Shown: positions 29,001-39,800, counted from the stretch's first letter. The stretch is 64,000 nucleotides of DNA from Druceiella hillmani (GCA_039881145.1 JAYKKI010000038.1:6870501-6934500); one strand, 5' to 3'. A program made the numbers and translations. Notes: generated from the sequence alone by a model not told the origin.

Positions 29001-32000
29001 GTCAAGCAGTGGCTGCCAGAACGCTCTCGAAACGCTTTGCTATTACAATGAATATAGCTATACTACATTAAATAGAGTGAACTTAACACTCGTCTCTTCA
29101 AACAACTGTGCTCTGATGTGAACTCTGAACACAAAACCCTGTTTTTCTATATAGAAATGTGTTGGCTTTCCAAAGGAAACATGCTGTCGAAGTTGTACGA
29201 ATTGAGAGAGGAATTCTAAGTATTCTTAACCGACAAGAGCAATGAGTTGCTGGATCAGGTCCTGAGAGTCTAAATTTCAAATACATTTTGCTTATTTGGT
29301 TAATTTTTTTGTACAACTAAATAAATTGAGCCTTCAACTGCAAGGGTCAGCAAATTTGAAGTTGTAAGCCACAAGCAATGTATTTGCATATAAAGATAAA
29401 ATCTGTGCATTTATCGTTAAAATCGATATCGATATATAGATAATCGATCATGGATGAACAAAGTCGAAAGAGAAAACTTTTCACCGTTTGATATGAACCG
29501 AATATTGACGGACAGAGTGCTGAGATTAAAGGAGGAATACGAAAGAATATAACACTCCTTTTAAAAAAACTTGAATTCAATTGTTTTTTCCTGACTGCGA
29601 GGACAAAGGTATTCGGAAACTGATCCGCAATCCTTTCATCGTCAACATTGCTGAGGTTCCTAATAAAATTTAAAAAGAAGTGACTGAAATGCAAGACGAT
29701 AGTAACTTGAAAGATACTTTCGAGACGGGAATTAATTAATTATAATTAGGCAATTTCTTTTTCAAAGATTCAAGAAATTGCTATACATTACCTAAATTTG
29801 TTTTCATCTACATATCTATGCGAGCAGGAGTTCTCGGCGTTTCTGATAATTAAATATAAGCATCGAAATCGGTTAGATGCCAGTGCCGGCATGCATTTGG
29901 CTTTGAGTAGCACTGAATACAGGATTTAGAAGTTAGTAAAAAGTATGTAGTCACAAAAATCCTATTAAAATAATATATTTATAAAATATTACTATTACTT
30001 GTAAAATTATTGTCAAAAAATTAAAATACAATTTAAAAATATACCTAGAAACAGTAGGTGGTCCATGGCAAGACAGAAATTTTGTCAAATGGTCCCTCAT
30101 CAGTAAAAAGTTAAGAACCACTAGTAAAAGTGTAAAGTGCATTATGCAAATTACACATGGAAAACAAAAAGTGGACAGATTTGTGACAAAATATTAGTTT
30201 TGCACAGCCTAGATTCTCCTAAAAAATTTAAGGGAAAGCCCAGATTACACAATGTGTATTTGAAATATGAATTTTTTGCATTATTGTAATGTGTTATTTG
30301 CTTTCAAGTTTAATCCAGGCAAAGTATGAAGCCATTAAAATCACTACGGTCTCTGAAAACAACTGTACATGTCCACTAAGCAAACTGCCAGAATTCTTCG
30401 CATGTAAATGATTAATCTTGAAAAATTAAGAAACTTCTGTCAGAAAAGCTAATCAGAGTGAATCTCACTCTCACGCAGACTAACACTAAACAAGCAGCAC
30501 TAAGAGTGGCCGGAAGTCCAAATGTTTGCAAGAAATCCGATTCTATTTTCTTAATGTTAGTATTGTCAATGTACAGAACAAGCAAAAAAATTTACAACTT
30601 CTCTACACTTTCACACTACCCAAACATTGAGATATCAATGAAATAGCTACCAATATGTAATTTTTTTTTTATTGAAAATAAGCTATTTTTCAAATATTGC
30701 TTAGTCGTGCAACTGGAAAAGAGCTTCTTGGAATCTTCAATAGGGTAATAAAAAAGAAAATTTTCTTTGAAAAGTAATGACACATACCATATAGATGGTA
30801 TAGACACTGTTATTATTCAGACATGTGTTAACCACAAAATAAAGATGTCAAGACTGACTATGAAAATGATAAATAATAAGTTTTTTTACACTAGTAAGGT
30901 GTGAAAATAAATGTGGAGAATTGTATTGGAATTAGACTCTTCTTCCTTCTCTTCCACATGAGTAAATGAAGATGATATGATTTCAAATCACCTTCATCCA
31001 CTCAAATCTTTAATTATTATATAAAAAAAGAAAATAAAAAAAGCAATCATGCCTCACTTTTACAAAAACAAAGCCTCAGTGGTAAGCTAGTTGTCAATAT
31101 ACATTAAGAGAACGGCCATAATACATCTATATAACAAATTTATTTTGTGTAGTACTGCAGCCCCCATATATATCATTCCCAGGTTGACTTACGATAGAAT
31201 AACCTATAATAACGCACTTGTAAAAGGTATTATTCTCTACATACATGACATTTGTAAAGGATAACTTTCTCTAAGCATATGAAATATGCAGCAAGTTTTT
31301 TTTATTCAAGTGTTTTATTTTTGAAGGTGCAGTTCTTTAACATATATGGCAGTGGTATGTTGATTCATTTCATCACATCTTGTGTAATAATAGATAAAAT
31401 GGACTAATAGATAAAATCAATTAACTATGCACTTAGTTGATAAAAAGGCATTATTAAATGAATATATTATCGTGGGAAGATTTACTTCATATAAAAATTA
31501 TGTGATCACGGATTATGGGTTTTATATCTTAAGATTATTGACAGAAATTTTCACTCGTTTGTTTCGAATGTCTTCAAATAGCTTAAAGAAAACACATCGT
31601 CGAAGTATATTTCACTCCATCTTCATAGCATGAACTGAGCCATTATTCATGAGTGTCTCTGGTCAACTTAATAGTTTCTGCATTTCTTCAGTTGAAAAAC
31701 TATAAAAAATAAAATTTTTTAATATGCTTTTTGGCATGTACACTCCACAGGACGCAAATGTACATTATTGTACGAAAAATATCATAATTCTTAACAAAAC
31801 GTCTGAAAATAATTAAGGTCGAAAATAAAGGTATAATGCATAAATACACCATCCATTCCAAAAGACAATGTTGCTAAACAAAGCAAAATGAGAGTTCACA
31901 CATTGTAACATTTTTTCTTGTACCTACATTTGTAATGTTTATGGATTTTCTTTGGTATTTGTGATTAAAAAAAATGTTTTTACTGTATTCACTTTTATGC

Positions 32001-34874
32001 ATATAAATACATAACTTGTATTACATAGACTATATTATATACCTAGTTAAAAGAAATGTAAGTAAGTGATGTAAAATCTTTCAAATAATTTATATCATTT
32101 TCACCTTAAAAAACTTAGTTACAGATTTAGTTTACCAAATATTTAAATTTTGCATTTTTTTTAAAATGAAAGATATATAAAACCAAATATGATGTATAAA
32201 AATATGAATAATAAAAACAATTTTAAAAAAAAGAGACAGTCGGGAGTATTTTCACATAAAAAATTTATTTGAAAAGATTAACAAAAAAAACAACCTCTTT
32301 TTAGATTCAAAATGCACTTTGCTAAGGATGCACAATTTTGCAACATAAAAATGGAAATTGTTGAATGATGTCAATATGTTAATTTACGAGGGCAGTAAGA
32401 TAAGTAGGTAGTAGTACCCTCCAAAAAAAAATATACCAAAATGTTATATATATAAATTAAAATCTTTAAATTTACATAAAAATCTTCGCTTCTGAAACAT
32501 TGGTTTCCTAACTTTAGAATTTGACACTGATTAGTGCTATTTTTTTTAGAGATTTAAAAAATTATAGTTTTTGATTTTCTCAAAAATAGAACAAAATTGA
32601 GCAATAATCGTATAAAGTTTCTGCATATGAAGGATTTGGTGGGAGAAAGACTTTCAAAAAGATAAAAATGTTTTTAAAGAATGTGCTCCATAATTTGCAA
32701 CCGTTAAGAAAAACGAGGCCGCACAAACATTTAAGAATTACATCAACCAGGTCATTCGAAAAAGTGTTACTCTAGAATTGATAGTTAAAAATCCATGATA
32801 TGGTTTTAGCAGACCGACAATTGTTAACATTGTGAGCATTTCTAAAGAATCACATTTTGACTGAAGAACTGAGCGTGAAAACGATACCCGAAAGGTTGGG
32901 GTCACGTTTTCGTAATTTGTAAAAGAGTTGAAACTTTTTCAAAAGCAACGGAACACATTTTTTGCAACAATTTATAAGAACTAATGAAACATGGGTCCAT
33001 CACTATGTAACAGAATCAAAAATTTAATCAAAGCAATGGGCAGATAGAGAAAGGATGCACAGAACAAAAAACCATAAAATCTGCTCAGAGTATTTTGAGA
33101 TTCAAGGAAATTTTCATGATTAATAATTTTCCAAAAGGATAAAACCATAACTAGTGACTACTACGCTGATCTGCTGGATAAATTAATACTGCATTTGTGA
33201 AAAAAAACAGTCTTTCACCAAAATAATGTGTCTTCACATGTGGGAATTTTTGCGTATGCCCTATTAGCTAGCCCCCCTAATTGTCGCCTATTCCCCAAAC
33301 TACCATTACCAATTAGATTAACAGAAATTTCGGAATGATTTTGGTCAAAGTTGCTCTAGACATGGCCTTAAAACATCGATGAACCAACTGCTTAAAGCCA
33401 AAGGGGGCTAAATTAAAAAAGCAATTTCATCAGGTTGCTGAAACTTTTTAATTATTACACTAAGTATTTATCATGCCTACGAGGGTGGCATGATAAATAA
33501 AAAATCATTGTAGAGACAAATCAGAAAAAGTTAGGACAAAATTCACTACAGATGCCCTTTCTGTAGATATGTATATGTAGAGATCAATACCGCATTTTGT
33601 ATTTTTTGCTCTTAGGAATTCTGGGTACCATAATTCTCAGTACTGAACTATTCTCTCAATATCAAGACTGAATAATTTATTACCCAATATGTTCCGTACT
33701 TATTTTAAGACTGATCACTGTTGATTAACTTAGGTTTATTTGATTTATTGTTTATAATTGTAAACATATGGAACATAACAAAAATATAAAGCCTATTTAA
33801 TTTTCTTATTTCATATTTCAATCTGCATACTTGGTGTTTAATAACACAAACAATAGCAATTAAATTGAAATAATTGGTATAAGTCTTGTGGTATTTTTTT
33901 TCTCGTTTTTTTTTGTTTTAAATGAAAGAATATTCTTAAAAAACGACGTACTTATAAAATTAGGCGTCGAACTTAAAATTATTTCATTACACAAAATTGA
34001 TTTTAAATATGCACTTTCTATGGAAAAGCGCCTGATTAGAAATGTAAATGTCTCATTAAACTAATTTGTTTTATAAAATAAACCCTGAGCGCCTAAACCT
34101 ACGCTAACAACGTAAGACACAAGTTTTCCTTCAATTAAATAAAAACAAACACAAGTTTTCTTTCAATTAAATCAAAACAAACACAAGTTGTCTTTCAATT
34201 AAATAAAAACAAATGAGAAAAAAACACTTTCGCTTAAAGTCTTATTTATTTTTAAAGTTACAAATATTTATAACCTCTTATTTCCTATTACCCTTTTATT
34301 TACACTTAACAGCCGTCCCCATTAAACAAATATACCCTTTAATGCCAAATTAATCATTGATGTTTTGTTTTATATTTTATTCAAAATAATTACTACATAA
34401 AAGAATATATAACTGCTTATACTCCTTCCCGTTTCGAATTTTAAATGAAAAGTATTTTATAATTACCCATTTTTATCATGTTGCAGTATAATCAAAATGA
34501 CCGTAATCAAATGAATAACGACATTCATAAACATGAATAGTAAATATGTACAAATTACGATCTACTCTATAATAGTTATAGGTTCAAAAAAGACGCATTT
34601 TCCATTCGAATCACATAGTTTTTTTCCAGTTGGGATTCGTCGAACACCTTTACACTATTGTACACGGTTATTTACGAAACAAAAAAATAAACAAACCTGG
34701 AGTTAGCTTTGCTTGTGCTGTAACAGATTCTCCAAATGCAGACATTTTTGCTTCAGAGATTCTTAATCCTTGTGTTGGGCTAGTACTTGCAAATGGAGCA
34801 CATCTTCTCCTCTTCGAGGGCATCTGGGACATAGACTCCCAATCTAAATTTCTTTTTAGCGTAGCGCACGCCAT
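8391..34874 (-). CDS. akirin: Akirin, complete five-exon gene (coding span)
   Basis: Akirins are small nuclear cofactors that bridge NF-kB/Relish or Twist-type factors to SWI/SNF chromatin remodellers. Five exons join in frame to 215 codons plus stop (family usually about 180-210). The start [14 protein letters not shown] is typical, and a basic nuclear-localisation cluster KRRRC is at residues 21-25. Residues 57-82 ([18 protein letters not shown]) match the conserved central block. Residues 125-171, starting [14 protein letters not shown], form the conserved C-terminal helix. The protein ends AVPSYLS, the expected akirin end. The ATG has A at -3 and G at +4, with an in-frame TAA nine bases upstream. 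All introns obey GT-AG and the phases agree. Residues 172-208 hold an unusual Pro/His-rich stretch where most akirins have only a few residues. The introns (7.5, 2.5, 14.3 and 1.6 kb) are full of transposon relics. The assignment is secure; the last splice is inferred. Confidence 0.95.
8402..9980 (-). other. akirin: Akirin intron 4
   Basis: Bounded by donor T|GTGAGT (minus strand) and acceptor atttttcag. It contains one retrotransposon fragment on the opposite strand (8895-9290); the rest is AT-rich and without recognisable content. Confidence 0.75.
8895..9290 (+). mobile_element. Non-LTR (RTE-like) retrotransposon 3' ORF fragment
   Basis: The fragmentary translation runs [65 protein letters not shown] and [14 protein letters not shown], in that order. 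This is the C-terminal tail of the endonuclease/reverse-transcriptase protein often found as scattered fragments in insect genomes. Stops and at least one frameshift are present; the RT core itself is absent. Confidence 0.75.
9981..10104 (-). CDS. akirin: Akirin exon 4 (Pro/His-rich insert)
   Basis: Acceptor tttgcag|ATCC; it begins IQRR, the expected continuation of ...DQ. The next 37 residues are Pro/His/Met-rich (for example [13 protein letters not shown]) and end AVPS plus one base at donor T|GTGAGT. Usual akirins go from QIQRR through a few residues to PSYLS, so this exon carries an insertion of about 30 residues. If the donor is not used, the frame runs 16 codons further to a TGA at about 9930, giving an alternative tail [10 protein letters not shown] and so on. 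The spliced form is favoured because it restores the family terminus. Confidence 0.85.
14941..15050. promoter_or_regulatory. GC-rich patch with a full CRE palindrome
   Basis: TGACGTCA at 14983-14990 sits in about 100 bases much richer in G, C and CpG than their surroundings. It may be an intronic enhancer or an old promoter. Low certainty; no transcript evidence. Confidence 0.25.
16431..17352 (+). mobile_element. Internally deleted Tigger/pogo-type DNA transposon with both ends
   Basis: Both ends start CAGTGGATTTC as inverted repeats (left at 16431; right, read inward from 17352, CAGTGGATTTCGGATATAAC) and are flanked by TA (16429-16430, 17353-17354), the target duplication of the Tc1/mariner/pogo superfamily. 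The 3' part of a transposase remains inside. At 922 bp against a usual 2.5-3 kb, most of the transposase, including the DNA-binding part, is gone. Confidence 0.85.
16543..17091 (+). pseudogene. Tigger/jerky-type transposase, C-terminal remnant
   Basis: Begins around [20 protein letters not shown] sequence ([18 protein letters not shown] seen here), the conserved block around the last catalytic Asp of pogo/Tigger DDE transposases. It continues [14 protein letters not shown], a stop at 16716, then [17 protein letters not shown], the typical C-terminal WxxV...CFxxAGF-type block. An acidic tail follows to the stop at 17089. One internal stop; the upstream catalytic residues are deleted. Confidence 0.8.
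17355..19090. other. No recognisable gene
   Basis: Intronic, AT-rich. A short TA-rich run is at 18185-18225 and a somewhat G-rich patch at 18005-18070 and 18225-18420 has no identified content. Confidence 0.4.
19097..19828 (+). pseudogene. IS630/Tc1-type (DDE_3) transposase pseudogene
   Basis: Opens with [20 protein letters not shown], the linker after the helix-turn-helix, then jumps through an internal deletion to the catalytic core: [12 protein letters not shown], a stop at 19328 where [16 protein letters not shown] would read, then [12 protein letters not shown] (second catalytic Asp) and [15 protein letters not shown] (third catalytic region). A stop after CDFF is followed by [14 protein letters not shown] and the normal C-terminus ending [13 protein letters not shown]. 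The first part of the DDE core and the N-terminal domain are missing, so the element is dead. Confidence 0.85.
19781..19938 (+). repeat. 3' end of the IS630-type element, copy 1
   Basis: From GTCAGACTCGATGGCC to ACACCTGTATATA, about 158 bp. It is repeated in the same direction at 20470-20630 with few changes. It covers the transposase C-terminus and the 3' non-coding end. The matching 5' terminal repeat was not found. Confidence 0.8.
19976..20052. repeat. (TA)n microsatellite
   Basis: About 75 bases of alternating T and A with one or two interruptions, directly downstream of the IS630-type element. Confidence 0.95.
20257..20430 (-). pseudogene. Helitron Pif1-like helicase C-terminal scrap
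   Basis: Minus-strand pieces read SGQSLQ, then [10 protein letters not shown], then (one frame over) [20 protein letters not shown] and a run to a stop. This is the last helicase motif and tail of insect Helitron proteins (normally GQ.YVA.SRVG.P). The rest of the helicase is absent. It abuts copy 2 of the IS630-type 3' end. Confidence 0.75.
20470..20630 (+). repeat. 3' end of the IS630-type element, copy 2
   Basis: Near-identical direct repeat of 19781-19938, including the coding tail and the terminal ACACCTGTATATA. Only the last part of the element is present, fused to a Helitron helicase scrap on its left. Confidence 0.8.
20982..22524 (+). mobile_element. Internally deleted Helitron with both ends
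   Basis: The 5' end is TCTATATTTATAAAAC followed by the typical early stretch AACTCAAGAACGGCTGGACT. The 3' end is CGGGTCAGCTAG, preceded by a small CGAT...ATCG hairpin. The element sits between A (20981) and T (22525), the Helitron target. It is 1.54 kb, far below the 5-8 kb of an autonomous copy. It encodes only the N-terminal part of the Helitron protein. Confidence 0.85.
21730..22360 (+). pseudogene. Helitron protein N-terminal region, broken
   Basis: The remnant shows [20 protein letters not shown], then VCDHCGALN (Cys-x2-Cys), a stop at 22019, [18 protein letters not shown], then [16 protein letters not shown] and, after a deletion, [15 protein letters not shown] and [12 protein letters not shown]. 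These are in the order of the Helitron_like_N region. The Rep nuclease (HUH) and the helicase are deleted. Confidence 0.8.
22985..23880 (+). pseudogene. Jockey-like reverse transcriptase relic
   Basis: Pieces in order: [54 protein letters not shown] (normally GVPQGS.LGPLLF), AKCVLFC where the FADD box should be, and finally [20 protein letters not shown] with [15 protein letters not shown]. The YADD/FADD Asp pair is lost and several frames are needed. It is an old copy unrelated in sequence to the younger jockey at 56-60.6 kb. Confidence 0.75.
24408..24533 (-). CDS. akirin: Akirin exon 3 (C-terminal helix)
   Basis: 42 codons, phase 0 at both ends. It begins [13 protein letters not shown] and ends [12 protein letters not shown]. 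This is the charged, helix-forming C-terminal region that is the best conserved part of the family. The acceptor is attacag|GTCC and the donor CAG|GTATGA, both strong. Confidence 0.95.
24534..27010 (-). other. akirin: Akirin intron 2 (2.5 kb)
   Basis: AT-rich; no recognisable gene or transposon. Confidence 0.75.
27011..27219 (-). CDS. akirin: Akirin exon 2 (central basic region)
   Basis: The acceptor is ttttccag|AACG. The split codon G|AA gives Glu60, followed by [19 protein letters not shown], the conserved akirin block. A Ser/Gly-rich low-complexity segment follows, then [10 protein letters not shown]. The donor is AAGCAG|GTTTTA, a weak match after GT, but the next exon continues exactly as the family requires ([13 protein letters not shown]). 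Confidence 0.93.
27673..30123 (+). mobile_element. hAT-family DNA transposon with terminal repeats
   Basis: Left end CAGTGGTTGTTAAC; right end, read inward, TAGTGGTTCTTAAC. Flanks GTATAAAG (27665-27672) and GTAAAAGT (30124-30131) are an imperfect 8-bp target duplication. It is about 2.45 kb with a decayed transposase inside. The left 230 bases are GC-rich (around 27780-27910), unlike the rest of the intron. Confidence 0.85.
28263..29935 (+). pseudogene. ZBED/SCAND3-type hAT transposase, broken
   Basis: Begins with a BED-finger remnant: [13 protein letters not shown] start, then [17 protein letters not shown] (Cys-x2-Cys) and [12 protein letters not shown] (His pair). It continues through [38 protein letters not shown] (the catalytic DEST block), [19 protein letters not shown] and [16 protein letters not shown]. 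At the end comes [20 protein letters not shown] with [10 protein letters not shown], the hAT dimerisation domain. At least four frameshifts or stops. Domain order is complete, so it was once full length. Confidence 0.85.
32385..33500 (+). pseudogene. Mariner-like element relic
   Basis: Left end TACGAGGGCAGTAAGATAAG resembles a mariner-type terminal repeat. Translation gives [16 protein letters not shown], then [14 protein letters not shown] and [13 protein letters not shown] (catalytic T.ETW.HHY). Decayed pieces around GKL.WD-like and [10 protein letters not shown] (normally FHQDNA.PH) follow, and IVAYSPN (normally PPYSPDLAP). Many stops. The right end is odd: a hairpin at 33465-33499 (see findings). 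Confidence 0.75.
34117..34212. repeat. 32-bp tandem repeat, three copies
   Basis: Three head-to-tail units beginning ACACAAGTT and ending TAAAAACAA, with two to three differences between units. Near the 5' end of akirin intron 1. Confidence 0.9.
34697..34874 (-). CDS. akirin: Akirin exon 1 (start codon, nuclear localisation signal)
   Basis: 59 codons plus one base (phase 1). It carries the conserved N-terminus, the KRRRC nuclear-localisation cluster and a Ser/Thr/Pro-rich linker ending KLTP. The donor is CCAG|GTTTGT. The open frame runs past the donor for a few residues (GLFIFLFRK) before a stop, as expected of intron read-through. Confidence 0.93.
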
Positions 34875-36576
34875 TTTCTTTTAACGCCCAAAGCAATCGA
34901 AAATTTACACAATTGTATTTATCTAAATAAAGATTAGAAAACAAAAATAACACATTAAAATACACTTGAAATATGTAATTAAACGATATAGATTCAGAAA
35001 AACATAAACTTATCAATAAAATAAACCAAAGATTGCTTTTATTCTTTACGATTACACAGCAAGTCTAAAAATTGAGCAAGTACAAGTTTGGGTTACAAAA
35101 GAACCCAAGAAGTGTTGCCATGATAGTTTTTATCGCTTTTATCTCCCAACATAAAAACCTTTAAGTGTGCGGAAAATATTTTTCCTCCAAACAATTTCAT
35201 AATTTATTTCAATAAATACCTAAATAAACGTATATCTGATTTATTTTCATATGAATTTACATTTCATTTTGGATGAAATTAATATTGTGTATACAATAGA
35301 TATTGTTTTCCATAAAAGTTTTATTTTCAAAATATTGTAATATCACTTTTAATTTTTACAAGGTAATTCAGAACGATATGACCCGTCCGATAAAATGCCC
35401 AAACGAAATATTTTTCTTTCCACAGATCACATACTAAATTCTTTCAACACATTTCTCTTGACTAATTAATAAAACCAATAAAAAACTTTTATTAATACAT
35501 AGCAGCTCTTGCAAATTTTGTTTTATTTATTTTAACAAAGTAAATATTTTAAAATCAAAAGGTTGGACCAAACCAATTTTTTTTTAATATTGGTAGTAAA
35601 TAGTAAATAAAGTCGCGAAATTATAAGTTTTGAAAAAAAATATTATTATCTACTGATAATGAAATTTAAAAGTTAAACTACACATACTAATTGGTGCCTG
35701 ATTAGAACATGTGAACATATTATGAGCACGATTGAGTAAGGTGAATGTTTTTTTTATTAAATTGATATAGTCACATGTAGTCGACGAAACCACTTCCGGT
35801 ATGAAAACTTGGCTGTTCATTTCATTTTTTCATTGTTGACTTTCATGAAAGAGAAATTACAAACAAAATAAAAAAATCTAAAGAAATATTAGGTCTTGGC
35901 TTTTTGACTCATACGTGTAATTTTTTTTAACACAATTAGAAAAATAACTAAATAAGCGGCTATGCTACTGACAATTTACATTTAGTTGAGTGGCCATATT
36001 ATCTAAAAAAAATTAAACATTAAAGTATATTTTTATTTAAAGCTCCATTTTATAAAAATCTTGTGGAAAGTTTTTTTAAAATGAACAAAATTTTTGAAAA
36101 TAAATGTTGATTTGTTTGTTAGAGTCCTTCAGTGATAAATTATATCATGGAATATTAAGCTTGTTACAATTATACTGAGTAAATAACAAAAAAATATTCA
36201 ATTGACCAATTTCAATTTCATCTATGTAAACTTAAATTATGAAAACAGAAAATTTCCTGTCCACATTAAATTTTTTTCAACGGTTATCGAAAAATATATT
36301 TTAGAATTATTTACAGCAATTGTATTGTTCATTAATTCGGCAATTATATTGGTCATTAATCATCGAGATCATATGTTCAAATAAACGAAAAAAACATCTG
36401 GCCGTCGTATATATCTAGATGGCTAGAAGTTTATTGGATTATCTGTGGCACAGAATATACTCTGTTCTGTGATCTGTGGCCAACGCTATATAATCAAAGA
36501 TAAAGATAAAGATCTGTGGCCAGATAACTGTCACTTTGACAGACCGTCATTTTTCATCGCTTGAACTATTATAACG
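34875..36576. promoter_or_regulatory. Divergent intergenic region between akirin and SMS
   Basis: The start codons of the two genes face away from each other across 1.7 kb, so both promoters and 5' UTRs should lie here. The SMS-proximal 180 bases are richer in G+C. They hold repeated GATCTGTGGCC/ATCTGTGGC words (about 36456-36520) and an imperfect palindrome CTGTCACTTTGACAG (about 36528-36542). No clear TATA box or Inr can be assigned. Inference from gene layout, not from a recognised motif. Confidence 0.5.
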
Positions 36577-36858
36577 ATGTCTGTTCAAACGTTATTATTA
36601 GATTTTTCATTAGAATCAAGCAGATTGGGAGATGATATCGGTCAAATGTCAGTATTTAGTGAAATTAAAAATATTCTAAGAGACTTTATTCCAAATCTTC
36701 TTCTTGTAACTGATATGAGACTTGATGGGGGTTCTATAAAATTATTAACTGGTAAAAAAGGTTCCACTGTATCAATAAGATTATTCGATCGTGGGTTGAT
36801 AACTGTAAATATAGAATATTACAAGGAAGATAATGAAGAAGCTCTTATTAGTTTCGAG
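36577..36858 (+). CDS. SMS: Spermine synthase exon 1 (N-terminal dimerisation domain)
   Basis: 94 codons ending EEALISFE, donor GAG|GTAAGG (strong, phase 0). The open frame continues 14 codons into the intron before a stop. The sequence [20 protein letters not shown] is the most recognisable part. Confidence 0.93.
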
Positions 36859-39800
36859 GTAAGGAAGGATCTGTATCAATTCACTTACTTTACCATGATC
36901 TAATTTAGTAGTTACGGAGCTAGTACCAGAAATGTTTTAATTGATTTTATCGTGTGGCAGACGTTGAAATAAGTCATATGAACCACGCCTGTCATTTCAT
37001 TTTCACTGCATTATTAATATTTAAATCTTTGAAATTGTAAAAAATACGAGCCTTTTCACACCATACGTAGTTTCCGTACATATGATCCCTTGTTGAGTGA
37101 CACTGTGATCGCACTATGACCATGTAGTTCTGTCACAGAGCCATAAACTAAGTGGGGTATTGCATAGTACGACGTAGTACGCTCATATGGCATAGTTGTT
37201 ATTTTATTGTGAGATGCAGTCAGCATATTTTTTGCGTGCTTAAATATTTGGAAAAAAGTAAATTCCGACTTATTAAATGCTCTCATAGAGGCTCTGATCC
37301 CTACTTAGGAAATAATTAAATTTTTTTATTTTTTTAGTTGATACGTGCCAAAATGGCATAGTGTTAACTATGCCATTTTGGTAAGTTTGTATAGTGTAAA
37401 TGTTTAATCTCAAAGAAAAAGATAAGGTGGTATCTTAGGTATTTCTTCTTTATTATTTATAAATGATATTCACATGATCGTTTGAAAATAGATGAGCCAC
37501 AATATTTTCAATACACAAAGTGATAATTTGCATCCTCTAGAGCTATCAAAATTATAGAAGAATAATCTTGATATTATTATACATAGTACCTAGAGGATTT
37601 TGTATCTTGTTTTTGTCGATTTCTCATTGTCAGTGAAGAAAGTTGGCATATACTCCGAATCCTTTACGATTGATTTCCATTTTTATTTAGGAAGTACATT
37701 TAACCACTCTGTCAAGATTATAGGCAAAATACTTAGACAGATTTTTGTAATTTTGTTACTTATTGTTGAAATACAGAGTCTGTAACCCGGTTTGCGGAAT
37801 AACTTAATTGATTTATTATTTTTTTATATGTAAAAAATGTGTGAATTACTTAACAAATCTAGGAGTGGTGCATCAGCAATGAAGAAATATGCTTTTAATT
37901 GTCAAGTGAAAATAAATATTTTGTCCATTTCAAAATATTTTGTCCACGGTCAACCGAATAGTTATATGGAGATTCTGCCAATGAAAATTTTTAAATCGCT
38001 TATCAGAAGGAGACAATGGAAACGAAAATAGTTGATTAGAAATACCATCCTAGAGGAAACTTGGCTCTCATTAATGAAAGATGGACGAATTTAAAATGGG
38101 TATGATAAAGCCTTGAAACAGTCAGAAGACTGTTGCATTTAATTGTTTAAAGGAGTTGTCCTGAATTTAGATATACTCATAGAAAATGAAACCTTTCAGA
38201 TGACCATTTCGGAACCATTATTAAGCTGTGTGTGATAAGGGAAATGTGAAATCAACATTTTTTGCATACAACAGATGGTCATAGGGGCAGTTGTATGCAA
38301 TGACATTGTAGTAAATAGGCATATCATTAACACTGAAAAAGTTGCTGTAATGAGATAACCTTATTTTCATTTAACTGTCATTTAGTGTAAATTTATGACT
38401 CTTGGTGTATGGTTGTTTGCTATTACTTCATTGTTTTATTGAATAGCCCTTCTGTGTTCAGGTGTTTACTTACAAGGCTACCACTGGTAAAAGTCTAGAA
38501 ACAATGTTTCATTTGTAATTACATGCAAATTGTACATAATTTTATAATTTTACAATATATAGTATATATTATTATAGTATATATTATAAAGTATATATTA
38601 CTAATTATGAATTATATATTATTACTAATTAGTAATTAAAATTATATCCAATGTAGTTTCTAATATATACACAGTAGTATCTTTGGTGACTTCCTCTGGG
38701 TGTAATGCATCTTTATAATTAATTTTTGCTTTTATACAATTAGAATGAAATATTCCTAATATGCAAAAGTTGAAGAAACATTGATTAAAATTTATATATT
38801 TCTTCAGTGGATTATATTAGGTAATTATCTTGAATAAACAAACTGAAAAGTTCTTTTTAAAAATGTTAGTTTAGCGATTATATGGGTGATTCCATAATAT
38901 TAAGGCAACTTTTGAAAATAATTTGTCTTAATTATATTTTAGATACTGTTTAACTTCTCATTAGTATATATAATGGGTGATTAATTTATTATGTTATACT
39001 CAAAGGGCCATCATTTTATTACCTATTTATTAACAAAAATATTGCATAATATTGCTTAGTATAATCAGTCATTTATGGTCAGACTGTCTGAAATAAGTTA
39101 ATCAAATCCTTACATAGCCTTAAGTTTTTGCAGCTTTTGAGCTTAACTTACAAGCTAGAAAATAACATTTTAAAGAAGCTCCTTGCCCATAGATTAATCT
39201 TATAAAAATCAACATAGTAACAAATTATACTCAATCAAAAATATAATCAATCTAAATCAATATTCTTAACATATAGTTAGTAACAAAGAAATAGGTCTTT
39301 GTGATACAAACTAATCAGACTATACTTTGTACTTTGCACTTTTACTGTTTTATAAGTGACAGTACAGAACTTAATATCAGTATAAAAAGATTCTTATTTT
39401 TTGAAACCATTAACAACCTTATTAAATTTATAAAACACTCTGTCATCACCTTTGACAATCAAGTCTTTAATATATATATATTTACAATTGGCAGATTTTC
39501 AATGACATCTTAAGGTATATTGATGAAATTATTGTTATCTAATTTAAAGAGTTTTCCTTCTTCATTACATATTTTAAGAAACAGTCAGTTTTCCTTCTTC
39601 GTCATTATAACACAAGTACACCACTTCCATAAGTTACTGTTAATTTATTTCTTGTGTCTCCTTCCTTTGTTTTTGTATTGGGTTATTGGACCGTCACTCA
39701 AAAGGGCATGTTTTCTATAGTTAGGGGTAAAGATATGAGCACTGATTGTAAATATGCCGAAACAGCTACGACATTGTGAGCTAAATTTAAAGAAGTTTTG

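Larger units (their letters stand above)
27220..34696 (-). other. akirin: Akirin intron 1 (7.5 kb)
   Basis: Contains a hAT element (27673-30123), a mariner relic (32385-33500) and a 32-bp tandem repeat (34117-34212). The stretches 30130-32380 and 33500-34110 show nothing recognisable. Confidence 0.8.

Noticed and set aside
37056..37286. 76-codon minus-strand frame ([14 protein letters not shown]...)
   Set aside because: No known domain; part of short repeated words in SMS intron 1.
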